Source of the DNA: Candidatus Thiosymbion ectosymbiont of Catanema sp. Cochon2018
Lineage (GTDB): Bacteria; Pseudomonadota; Gammaproteobacteria; Chromatiales; Chromatiaceae
Assembly: GCA_011392765.1 (NCBI GenBank)
Contig: WYCW01000001.1
Coordinates: forward strand, 552,888-616,887
Length of the DNA: 64,000 nt
Reading direction: 5' to 3'
The notes under the pieces are model-generated. The model was not told where the DNA came from. It saw only the letters and a program-made list of their open reading frames with translations, and searched no databases. Below, piece after piece: positions 1-7,173 of the stretch. Position 1 is the first letter of the stretch. Every line of letters begins with the position of its first letter. The position numbers and the translations under genes were made by a program.

Positions 1-490
1 GAAAGCAGTTTCTATCGTGTCTTGTTCCGGGTGTGAGTTGAAACCACACCAGCAATCCGCTCAGGAGATCGAAATTCGCATGCCACTTGATCGACGCTTT
101 CGTACGGGTCCCAGGAAAGGCATTTTTGGCCTTCGCCAACAGCGTCATGGAACTCGAATCGACCAGCTCGATGGCGGTAACACCAAGCGGTTCCAGAATC
201 GTCTCACGCACCCGGACCGAAGTCGCAAGTTGCACCATTAATTCTCTCATCACGGCTTGCAAATTCCGTTTCAAGCGGTTGCCGGACAGCCGCTCCCAAA
301 ACGCACCGCGACCGATCGATTTAGTTAGATGACTTATCATCGAACGGCGAATGGACTCCAATGAAAAAGTCTTGGAATCGCCGAGATAGCAAAACACCAA
401 ATTGATCGCAAACTCCAAGGGCGTAATCGTGGTCCTGACGTCTTCGGCAGGAATGAATGTTTCGAAACATTGTTTCAAAACAGTAAGCAT
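1..490 (-). CDS. IS4-type transposase, N-terminal part (runs off the left edge)
   Basis: Reading the minus strand from an ATG at 490 gives an uninterrupted 163-codon frame that continues past the window edge. It begins MLTVLKQCFETFIP and contains WERLSGNRLKRNL, then IELVDSSSMTLL followed by TKASIKWHANFDLLSG. The VDSS segment is where the first catalytic Asp of DDE transposases of the IS4/IS5-like group sits. The C-terminal catalytic part is outside the window, so integrity cannot be judged. It lies immediately left of an integron-like cassette and probably marks where that array was cut by an insertion sequence. The family assignment rests on motif appearance only. Confidence 0.75.
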   Translation of the reverse strand, partial: MLTVLKQCFETFIPAEDVRTTITPLEFAINLVFCYLGDSKTFSLESIRRSMISHLTKSIGRGAFWERLSGNRLKRNLQAVMRELMVQLATSVRVRETILEPLGVTAIELVDSSSMTLLAKAKNAFPGTRTKASIKWHANFDLLSGLLVWFQLTPGTRHDRNCF

Positions 491-637
491 GTTATTCTTG
501 TTAATGGCGATCTCCTTGTTGCTTCATAGTAAATAGCCTGTGGAACTATCATATTATGAAGTTAACAAGGTTTTCGCCACCTTTAAAAAAACTAAATATA
601 ACCCTATGAAATTTAAGCAAAAAAACCCCGAACATCT

Positions 638-1279
638 ATGTATGTCGCCTATCTGTTAGCTCGAATGCTATTAAGTCTCCTAACGAAGTTGATGTTAGAT
701 TTTTTAGATTTTATTGGCAAAGGCAATGAGTATGAATCAATTCTGATAAAAGAAAAGCCAGAAATATTCGAGTTGCCTATTTCAAAAATAGTTTGTTTAA
801 TTTTGGGTTCTCTTGCAATATTAGTTTTAGTTCCAATCACAATTAATGCTGCATATACAACAATCACGAAGCCGCTACCAAATGTTAACAACAAAAAGTT
901 TGTTGAAAGAATCATAATGTTTCCTTCTCAAATGAACATACAACAACTACGTTTTTATCAAGATCCTTCAAGTACAAATGAAGGGCGTTACGGATATAGA
1001 TATTATGCAAAGAAGATATGCTCAAAGCTGCCTTACGAAAAACTTCTTAAGTTCGTATCATATGAAAAAGTTATTTTTGCATCTGATTCGGTTCCAAAAG
1101 AAATAACTGTTCCGAACGAATCACAACATAGAGAAAGAATAAGTAATCAAGCTCCATACATAATTTCAGAAAAGGAATGTGATCGTAATACCAATTTCGA
1201 GGAAATTGATAAAAAAACCTATGAAAAACTTTCTAGTTTAAAAACAAATGATTTGTTTATCTGGGAAGTTTTTGAATGA
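638..1279 (+). CDS. Small membrane-anchored protein of unknown function (cassette gene)
   Basis: A 213-residue frame, clearly AT-richer than the genes from 7 kb onward. Residues about 46-70 (KIVCLILGSLAILVLVPITI) form one convincing membrane segment, so the product is probably a single-pass inner-membrane protein with a polar C-terminal domain of about 140 residues. I do not recognise the family. No good ribosome binding site precedes the ATG. The stop codon lies 28 bp before an attC-like site (1307-1369) in the same orientation, which is the usual architecture of an integron gene cassette; base composition also fits an imported gene. Function cannot be inferred. Confidence 0.6.
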   Translation: MYVAYLLARMLLSLLTKLMLDFLDFIGKGNEYESILIKEKPEIFELPISKIVCLILGSLAILVLVPITINAAYTTITKPLPNVNNKKFVERIIMFPSQMNIQQLRFYQDPSSTNEGRYGYRYYAKKICSKLPYEKLLKFVSYEKVIFASDSVPKEITVPNESQHRERISNQAPYIISEKECDRNTNFEEIDKKTYEKLSSLKTNDLFIWEVFE

Positions 1280-1306
1280 GAAAAGGTGTTTATTTCTTTC
1301 ATTAAA

Positions 1307-1369
1307 GCCTAACAAGGCCGCTCCAGCCGACGCACCAAAGGCGCGCGTGGCTGAGCGTCAACGTTATGT
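1307..1369 (+). other. attC-like recombination site (integron cassette), site 1
   Basis: The site opens with GCCTAAC (1307-1313) and closes with GTTATGT (1363-1369), the positions of the R'' and R' core boxes. Between them CTCCAGCCGACGC and GCGTGGCTGAGCG form the imperfect inverted arms, with a short GC-rich apex. The CAGCCGAC...GTGGCTGAG pattern is very common in integron attC sites. The site follows the small membrane protein gene in the same orientation. R' has T where the GTTRRRY consensus expects a purine, which some natural sites tolerate. Confidence 0.75.
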
Positions 1370-1689
1370 CTTTTAACGGGGGGCAATTTTGAACTTAGCT
1401 TTATTAATAGTAGTATGGTCTGATGAAAAATAATCTTGATCATTTACCAGCATCTAGGCAGGAGAATCTAGCTTATATTGTCACTGTCCTTCGTGACGAG
1501 TTTGAACAAGTCACAGGGGTAGTGGTAAATACCGGAGTGATGTAGTAAAATAGTCAATTCTTAGTCATTCAAGGCAATGCGATTTTTAGCATCTATTTGG
1601 TACTAAATTTCGGCGGCCATCTCCAGAATGATTCAGTGGGGTTTGAATGACTACCTTCAGGCATCAATTCAAGCACAGGGTTTTTCGCT

Positions 1690-1923
1690 ATGATTCTTGA
1701 AAAGAAAGTCCACGTTTGCCGCAAATGTCAAAGTGAAGATATTGTCAAGAATGGCACAAATGGGAGTGGCAGTCCACACTATCATTGTAAAACCTGTGGT
1801 GCTTATGGCGTACTTGAACCCCGACAGGATTATACGGAAGAAGAAAAAGAGATCATTATAAATGCTTATCAAAAACGCTCCAGTATGCGCGGGATCGAAC
1901 GGACTTTTGGGGTTTGTCGATAA
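1690..1923 (+). pseudogene. insA: IS1 InsA, ended early by a nonsense codon
   Basis: 77 residues beginning MILEKKVHVCRKC, with a CxxC...CxxC zinc finger (CRKC near residue 10, CKTC near 36) and a helix-turn-helix region (SMRGIERTFGV), as in IS1 InsA. The frame stops at TAA 1921-1923, after GVCR. Reading on, TLGAWLKKG follows in frame and leads to the A-rich slip site at about 1941-1947, where InsAB' is normally made by -1 frameshifting. The stop therefore comes before the slip site and should abolish the fusion transposase. A CAA-to-TAA change is the simplest explanation. This copy probably cannot move by itself. Confidence 0.8.
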
Positions 1924-2008
1924 ACCTTGGGTGCCTGGTTAAAAAAAGGCAGAACAGCTCCCACCCCTTGAGAGCACGCTGAAACTAATTGATCCTGGGC
2001 AAACACCA

Positions 2009-2425
2009 GTGTTGGAAATGGATGAGTTATGGTCTTTTGTCTTCTGCACAGACACCAAAGTTTGGATCTGGATTGCGTTGAATCGAGAGACCCGAGAAGT
2101 CATTGCTTATGCCTGCGGTGATCGCGGTGAAGAAACGTGCCGACTACTCTGGGATCGTATCCCATCCGCTTATAAAAGGGCCATTGTTTTCACCGACTAT
2201 TGGAAAGCGTATCCAGCCGTTATTCCCAATGAGCAACATCATCCTGTCGGTAAAGAAACGGGTGAGACGGCTCATGTCGAGCGTTGGAATAATACCTTGC
2301 GGCAGCATTTAGCCCGCTTCGTACGTAAAACATTATCTTTTTCCAAATGCCTCCATATGCATGAGATTTGTTTGAAACTCTTCCTGCATCGCTATAATAC
2401 CGAGTTATTACCATCTGTTGGCTAA
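2009..2425 (+). CDS. insB: IS1 InsB catalytic domain
   Basis: This frame carries the DDE catalytic core of the IS1 transposase: EMDELWSFV (first Asp), FTDYWKAY (second Asp) and GETAHVERWNN (Glu), then the basic C-terminal part ending LLPSVG. In IS1 it is translated as the C-terminal half of InsAB' after -1 frameshifting, so the TTG at 2009 is only nominal. The frame is open upstream from the slip region. InsB itself looks intact, but the preceding InsA carries a stop before the slip site, so production of active transposase from this copy is doubtful. Confidence 0.8.
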   Translation: MLEMDELWSFVFCTDTKVWIWIALNRETREVIAYACGDRGEETCRLLWDRIPSAYKRAIVFTDYWKAYPAVIPNEQHHPVGKETGETAHVERWNNTLRQHLARFVRKTLSFSKCLHMHEICLKLFLHRYNTELLPSVG

Positions 2426-2815
2426 GATTCCACTTACATATTAGCCACTACCGTCACAGGATTTGCTACTGGCAAGAAAAAGCACGGCAGGATATTAAAA
2501 ATCATTCTATTCGGTAGTCATGCCACAGGAAAATGGGTAAATGACTCGGCTCATGGTTATGTTAGCGATTATGACATTCTCGTTATTGTCAACAAAAGAG
2601 AATTAGTTGAAGAGTATAAAATCTGGCATACCGCAGAAGATCGTATTGTTTCACGAGTGCGCCAGCCTTTAAATATACTGGTCCACACACTGGAAGAAGT
2701 GAATGATGCTTTAGTCAAAGGGCAATATTTTTTCACTGATATAAAACGGGAGGGAATCGTACTGTATGAAAGCGATAAACGTGAGTTAGCGAAAGCTGGC
2801 AATCTAACTTCTGCG

Positions 2816-4385
2816 GCAACGGTGTCCGGCTCCCCGTCATAGGTACGCCAATAATAATGGCCGTAGGTGGCGATCATAGAGCGTCTGGGAAGCTGGCTGA
2901 TGGAAACAGTGTTTGAAGAACCGAAGCACTTGGCGGCTGACCTTGGATGTGTAGCGGAAGAGGGTGGCACTCCAATCGGGACGGTCGGTTCCGTCGGTGT
3001 CGGCGGTTTGCCGCTGGTCCTGTTTGCGCAACGCCTTCTCATCGGCAACGCCGTGGGCCCCATCTTGCGGTGCACAAACAGCGCCACCAGGAGACTGGTG
3101 ACCATGGCGAGGCGGGCCTGATTGGCGATGGCCACCGGGCTGGCGCCCCAGGCTTTGGCGAGGCTGAAGTCATTCTTCCCGGTGTCGAAACATTTCTCCT
3201 CCTCCCAGCGGCGGGAAGAGAGGAAGGCGATGAGTCCGGGCGCCAAAGCAAACTCGTTAGTCAGGAATTCCACCTGATGGCCGCGCCGGGTATGGTAGGT
3301 GATCAGGCGCCAGGGGGCGCGCGAACTGCGCAAGGTGATCCGCAAATCCTTCACCACGCCTTCGTTGACCGGCACCTCGGGCACCGGCCTGTCCTCGGTG
3401 GAATCGACACGCAAGCTACTTTTCATGCGGGTAATGATGGTAATCCCCGCATGTTTCTTCTTTCGGTTCCAGAAGGCGGCATCAATAAAGGCACGGTCAA
3501 CCAGCCACAAGGCCTGACGGTGCCGGGTCAGAGCCGATTCGGATGCGTCATAATCGCGCAACAACCTCATCTCGTGGCGGCTGCGGGTCTCGACGTGGAC
3601 ATCGGCGATACAACCCAGCCGCACCTCATAAAAACTCAGCAAGGCGTGTCCCTTGGGGTTATCCTCACCCCCGTGGCTGGGCGTACAACGCCCCTAGTGG
3701 GCACTTTCGGTGTGGTAAGTGCCATCCATCGCGTACACCGGGCGTCCTTCCAGCGCGGCGAATTCCGCCAATCGATCCGGCAAAACCGCTCGGGCCTCGG
3801 ACAACAGCGGTGGCAGCAGGACCTCCAAGACACGACCTCGACGCGGCGACGAAAGTGCATCCGACCAAGTGGAACGCGCCAGCGGCGGTTGCAACGCGTC
3901 TCCCGGCTCCAGATGCAGCAGGGATTGCACCTGCTCGCGCAAGGTTGGCATCCCTTGCAGATGGCGCAGTATCCCCAACGTAATGAAATCAGCCATGCTC
4001 AACACGCGCGTGAACGCGTGCGAACCGCGCACCCGCGCCAAGGCCTTCGTCACGGGTGCCAGCAATTCACCCAAGACGGTTTGATTCAGGAGGCTGTCCA
4101 TCAAAGCAGTCAAGCGTTTAGTATTCATAGGGTACTCTGATAAGTTGTTGTTTTACAACAAAAAATCGTGCGCCCCCTGAGCAACCGTTGTCAAGTATTT
4201 TTTGCCATTTTCTTGCGTTTTTAGGGGCTAAATTTCACCGCAGAATTCACCATCCGAGAGCGCCGTTCAATTGGTTTGCTGGCATTTTTCATGGCATGAG
4301 CACGGGAGCCGCCTACGGGATCAACTGACCCGGTCTCATCGCCTAAAAAATCACGCCGCTCGAAAAGTAAACCGGACACCGTTGC
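2816..4385 (-). mobile_element. IS4-family-like element, about 1.57 kb, degenerate
   Basis: The left end GCAACGGTGTCCGG (2816-2829) and the right end CCGGACACCGTTGC (about 4372-4385) are inverted repeats of each other. They enclose one transposase frame on the minus strand. The element truncates the nucleotidyltransferase gene on its left. No target duplication is obvious, so the exact ends could be off by several bases, or the right flank may have been rearranged. Confidence 0.75.
2837..4128 (-). pseudogene. IS4-family transposase, broken by a nonsense codon and a frameshift
   Basis: The frame begins at ATG 4128 (MNTKRLTALMDSLLNQT) and includes VYAMDGTYHTE, the region of the first catalytic Asp. 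It hits TAG at 3694-3696 but continues in the same frame with GGEDNPKGHALLSFYEVR, LWLVDRAFIDAAFW (second Asp) and RRWEEEKCFDTGK. The last resembles the Y/R..E..K signature of IS4-type enzymes. Near 3035-3050 similarity moves to another frame, which carries the natural C-terminus (TDRPDWSATLFRYTSKVSRQ to LRPLLLAYL, stop at about 2837). Two independent lesions mean this copy is dead. Many antisense frames in this region are artefacts of its high GC content. Confidence 0.8.
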
Positions 4386-4523
4386 GTTGCTGGGAACTGC
4401 TGAGAGAGATCGCACGACATCAAGAACCAAAAACGGCTGGAGCCGGATGATAATTTTGAGGTTGTATCGCGGCAGCTATCGGCCGCATGGCCGATCAATC
4501 CGGCTTTTAGCCGTAACTCGAAG

Positions 4524-4543
4524 CCACCGGCTTTAGCCGGTGG
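4524..4543. repeat. Perfect hairpin CCACCGGCTTTAGCCGGTGG near a possible IS200/IS605 end
   Basis: An 8-bp perfect stem with a 4-base loop, followed at once by AGCATTCAC. Subterminal hairpins of this look, with a TTCAC-like flank, are typical of the ends of IS200/IS605-type elements. No transposase of that type is present, so at most this is a relic. The surrounding stretch (4386-4610) otherwise holds no gene that I can see. Confidence 0.35.
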
Positions 4544-4610
4544 AGCATTCACCCTTCAGCCGAGAGGTAGGAAGTACTGAGAAAGTGGCGGAAAATACGA
4601 GAACCAGCGC

Positions 4611-4895
4611 ATGAAGATCGAGGGTGTTATCTGGCTTGGAGATATTGTGGACAAGCTCGCTGTCAAGCATCACGTGGAGCAACATGAGGTCGAACAAGTG
4701 CTGAACAACAAACCGAGGATTCGCTTCATTGAAAAAGGCGAGCGCAAAGATGAAAATGTATACATAGCATTAGGCCAAACGAATGTTGGAAGATACTTGA
4801 CGATACTCTTTATCTACAAAATGACGAAAGAAGCATTAATATTGAGCGCCAGAAACATGGCCCCCAAAGAGAGAAAACAGTATGACAAGAAATAA
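4611..4895 (+). CDS. BrnT-like toxin of a type II toxin-antitoxin pair
   Basis: 94 residues. The N-terminus (VKHHVEQHEVEQVLNN) and C-terminus (LILSARNMAPKERKQY) match the pattern of BrnT-family ribonuclease toxins, in which a KH.V...E..EV motif is followed by a strand-rich core and a closing SAR.M...ER..Y. The family is a small RelE-like fold that cuts RNA and arrests growth. The gene overlaps the next gene, a CopG-type antitoxin, by 14 bp, the expected toxin-first BrnTA order. The pair is followed by an attC-like site at 5274-5377 in the same orientation. Toxin-antitoxin cassettes are frequent in chromosomal integrons, where they may stabilise the array. Assignment is from motifs only. Confidence 0.75.
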   Translation: MKIEGVIWLGDIVDKLAVKHHVEQHEVEQVLNNKPRIRFIEKGERKDENVYIALGQTNVGRYLTILFIYKMTKEALILSARNMAPKERKQYDKK

Positions 4896-5145
4896 ACCCA
4901 AGGACCTGCCCCCTACACGGTCACTCGATGAATTGGTGCAACTTTTCGACACGCATGATATGGGTGAATATTGGGAATATATGCCGGAGGTTTATTTTGA
5001 CATCGACCTCAGAAAACGAACGTGCCTCGTTGCCGTTGACGAAGAGTTGATTGGGAAGCTTACGGAAATTGCCAAAGCTAAGCACGTCTCAGCAGAGATT
5101 CTCATTAACTTATGGCTGAAAGAAAAGGTGCTCGAAGCGGGCTAG
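4882..5145 (+). CDS. CopG/BrnA-type antitoxin
   Basis: 87 residues. SLDELVQLFDTHDMGEYWEY is the typical opening of CopG-antitoxin/BrnA proteins. The C-terminus (LVAVDEELIGKLTEIAKAKH, then VSAEILINLWLKEKV) reads as a ribbon-helix-helix DNA-binding domain. The ATG at 4882 lies inside the end of the toxin gene, with GAGAGA a few bases upstream, so translation is probably coupled. The family neutralises BrnT and represses its own operon. No operator can be defined from sequence alone. About 130 bp of non-coding DNA separates the stop from attC site 2. Confidence 0.78.
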   Translation: MTRNKPKDLPPTRSLDELVQLFDTHDMGEYWEYMPEVYFDIDLRKRTCLVAVDEELIGKLTEIAKAKHVSAEILINLWLKEKVLEAG

Positions 5146-5273
5146 AACCATTGTGTTGGTAGCTCAGTTAGTATGGGACAGCGAAGTAGTAGGGTTCCGG
5201 GTAAACCCTGGCTCTATCTCTCGGAAGAAAAGGGGCCAGGTTCAATCGACGGGTCGTTTTTCACAGCCCATTC

Positions 5274-5377
5274 GCCTAACATTCGGCTGCAAGCGACCCA
5301 ATGCCACGGTCCGGCTCCTCAGTAATTTTCAGGCTCAGTGCCACGCGGCATTGGGCGCCTGAGCCAAGCCGTTAGGC
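5274..5377 (+). other. attC-like recombination site, site 2
   Basis: GCCTAAC (5274-5280) and GTTAGGC (5371-5377) are exact reverse complements and match the R'' and R' core boxes. Inside, ATTCGGCTGCAAGCGACCCAATGCCA pairs imperfectly with TGCCACGCGGCATTGGGCGC...GAGCC, giving the long hairpin expected of an attC of about 104 bp. This is the best of the three sites and follows the toxin-antitoxin pair. Confidence 0.88.
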
Positions 5378-5534
5378 ATCAGCCCAGCAGCCCCGCTGTT
5401 GTCTAAGAAAAAAACGGCTGCATTTCTCGGTGCCCAAAGCTGTTTGGATTAGCTATGCAGCTTTGAGCATCTCGCAAAGCAATTCTTTAACCACCAAAAG
5501 GTAAAAAGGGGGTCAAAAGATGATAACAAATCTA

Positions 5535-6068
5535 GGTAGTGGTAAATACCAGAGTGATTTAGTAAAATAGTCAATTCTTAGTCATTCAAGGCAATGCGAT
5601 TTTTAGCATCTATTTGGTACTAAATTTCGGCGGCCCTCTCCAGAACGATTCAGTGGGGTTTGAATGACTACCTTCAGGCATCAATTCAAGCACAGGGTTT
5701 TTCGCTATGATTCTTGAAAAGAAAGTCCACGTTTGCCGCAAATGTCAAAGTGAAGAGATTGTCAAGAATGGCACAAATGGGAGTGGCAGTCCACAATATC
5801 ATTGTAAAACCTGTGGTGCTTATGGCGTACTTGAACCCCGACAGGATTATACGGAATCCTGTCGGTAAAGAAACGGGTGAGACGGCTCATGTCGAGCGTT
5901 GGAATAATACCTTGCGGCGGCAGTTAGCCCGCTTCGTACGTAAAACATTATCTTTTTTTAAATGCCTCCCTATGCATGAGATTTGTTTGAAACTCTTCCT
6001 GCATCGCTATAATACCGAGTTATTACCATCTGTTGGCTAAGATTCCACTTATTATATTAGCCACTACC
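5535..6068 (+). mobile_element. Internally deleted IS1 derivative (534 bp, MITE-like)
   Basis: Both IS1 ends are kept (GGTAGTGGTAAATACC at 5535, TATTAGCCACTACC ending at 6068) and the outer sequences are nearly identical to the 1518-2452 copy. About 400 bp between the middle of insA (...ATACGGA) and the last third of insB (TCCTGTCGGTAAAG...) is missing. InsA starts at 5707 but loses its C-terminus, and InsB keeps only its last 70 or so codons. The flanks CAAATCTA and GCATTTTG do not match, so there is no target duplication. It can only have moved with transposase supplied by another copy. Confidence 0.85.
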
Positions 6069-6096
6069 GCATTTTGAAAAGTTGAGGAGCGTCATT

Positions 6097-6852
6097 TTGA
6101 AACAATGGTATGAACAGCTTTTCGAGAATTACAGTAGGAAATATGATGAAGAGTCGTTCGTTCAAGGAACTGAGGGCGAATGTAACTTTATCGAAGAAGA
6201 AATAGGTCACAATAAATCCATCAAGATACTTGATGTCGGTTGTGGTACAGGAAGGCATGCCATTGAACTGTCCGAAAGAGGGTATTCAGTTAAAGGAATA
6301 GACTTATCTCAAGCTCAAATAGATCGAGCCATAGAAAAATCAAAAGAAAAAGGATTGAGTATTGATTTTAGTGTGGCTGATGCCCGTAGCTTAGAGTTTG
6401 AAGCTGAATTTGATCTAATAATTATGATATGTGAGGGTGGGTTTTCTCTTATGGAAACAGATGAAATGAATTATCAAATCCTAAATAATGCATCGAAAGC
6501 GCTAAGGCCAAAAGGTAAGTTTATTTTTACCGCATTGAATGGATTATTCCCACTGTTTCACTCTGTTAAAGAGTTTATTAATACAGGAGCAGAAAAGGGT
6601 CAAGCTTCTGAAGATACATTCGATTTAATGACATTTCGAGATCACTCAGTATACGAAACAGAGGATGACTCAGGAAATAAGTTATCGTTGAAGTGCAATG
6701 AGCGGTACTATGTTCCGTCAGAAATTGCATGGTTGGTAAAGTCTTTGGGGTTTACTAAAGTAGACATTTACGGAGCCAAACTAGGTCAGTTCTCGCGGTC
6801 TGATGCTTTAACCACCGAGGACTATGAAATGTTGGTTATCGCGGAGAGATAA
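6097..6852 (+). CDS. Class I SAM-dependent methyltransferase (cassette gene)
   Basis: A 251-residue protein with a Rossmann-type methyltransferase core. Motif I is LDVGCGTGRHAIELSERG (about residues 45-62), followed by the acidic end of strand 2 (VKGIDLS), DFSVADAR and a C-terminal segment with YYVPSEIAWLVKSLGF. TTG at 6097 is preferred as start because GAGGAG lies 7 bases upstream; an in-frame TTG at 6082 lacks such a site. The substrate is unknown, as similar proteins act on small molecules, lipids or proteins. The gene is AT-rich, sits directly after the deleted IS1 and ends 3 bp before attC site 3, so it is the gene of a third cassette. Confidence 0.82.
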   Translation: MKQWYEQLFENYSRKYDEESFVQGTEGECNFIEEEIGHNKSIKILDVGCGTGRHAIELSERGYSVKGIDLSQAQIDRAIEKSKEKGLSIDFSVADARSLEFEAEFDLIIMICEGGFSLMETDEMNYQILNNASKALRPKGKFIFTALNGLFPLFHSVKEFINTGAEKGQASEDTFDLMTFRDHSVYETEDDSGNKLSLKCNERYYVPSEIAWLVKSLGFTKVDIYGAKLGQFSRSDALTTEDYEMLVIAER

Positions 6853-6855
6853 AAA

Positions 6856-6961
6856 TGCTAACAATAGGCTCCAAGCGACTTGCCTCCGCGGTGCTTATTT
6901 TGTGCTTGAATAGCACAAAACAATCCCCACTCCGGCAAACCCCTGAGCCTAGGCGTTAGCC
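6856..6961 (+). other. attC-like recombination site, site 3
   Basis: TGCTAAC (6856-6862) and GTTAGCC (6955-6961) are near-perfect reverse complements. TAGGCTC just inside the left box pairs with GAGCCTA just inside the right one, and TTGCC...GGCAA extends the stem. A GTGCTTATTTTGTGCTTGAATAGCAC apex makes the whole site about 106 bp. It follows the methyltransferase stop codon and precedes a fragment of an aspartic protease gene. Confidence 0.85.
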
Positions 6962-6990
6962 GCCTGAAATGCATTAGAGCGGAGGAAAAA

Positions 6991-7152
6991 ATGGGATTGT
7001 TCAGTATAGGTTGTCTTATTGAAAATCAACAAGACAGAGGGCGTAAAATACGTATTCACAAGATAGTGGTTGACACGGGAAGTGAGCTTACGTGGATCAA
7101 CTATCGACATTTGGAAAAGATCGGAATAGACGCGGAAAAGAAAGATAAATGA
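6991..7152 (+). pseudogene. Retroviral-type aspartic protease, truncated after about 53 codons
   Basis: A good ribosome binding site (GGAGG, 6981-6985) precedes ATG 6991. The frame reads MGLFSIGCLIENQQDRGRK, then VVDTGSELTWINYRHLEKIG. DTGSE-T is the active-site motif of small retropepsin-like (clan AA) aspartic proteases, which usually run to about 120 residues. Here the frame ends at TGA 7150-7152 and the second half is missing. It is the last gene of the cassette block and is followed 22 bp later by GC-rich chromosomal genes, so the cassette was probably cut where the array joins the chromosome. Confidence 0.65.
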
Positions 7153-7173
7153 CCAACCGACGAGGGTTTTACT

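Larger units (their letters stand above)
1518..2452 (+). mobile_element. IS1-family element, full length (935 bp) with 8-bp target duplication
   Basis: The element starts GGTAGTGGTAAATACC (1518) and ends TATTAGCCACTACC (2452); these ends are imperfect inverted repeats. GTCACAGG occurs directly before (1510-1517) and after (2453-2460), a clean 8-bp target duplication as expected for IS1. It sits inside the nucleotidyltransferase frame, which can be restored by removing it. Two reading frames for InsA and InsB lie inside. A shortened relative lies at 5535-6068. Confidence 0.92.
1423..2815 (+). pseudogene. MNT-type nucleotidyltransferase gene, split by IS1 and truncated by an IS4-type element
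   Basis: Codons start at ATG 1423 (MKNNLDHLPASRQENLAY) and run to 1517, where an IS1 element is inserted. Removing the element and one copy of the 8-bp duplication GTCACAGG joins the frame exactly to 2461 onward. The joined frame contains FGSHATGKW followed by SDYDILV, the GSX10DXD signature of minimal nucleotidyltransferases. These enzymes are often antitoxins or AMPylating partners of HEPN proteins. The frame continues through ILVHTLEEVNDAL to AGNLTSA and is cut at about 2815 by the inverted repeat of the next element. The 5' start lies about 50 bp after attC site 1, so this was probably a cassette gene. No intact product is expected. Confidence 0.8.

Noticed and set aside
2947-4140. A 397-codon plus-strand frame across the IS4-type element
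   Set aside because: Antisense to the transposase, whose catalytic motifs are on the minus strand.
5158-5245. A tRNA-like stretch (GGTAGCTCAGTTAG and GGTTCAATC) after the CopG antitoxin
   Set aside because: No 7-bp acceptor stem or anticodon arm can be formed at the right spacing.
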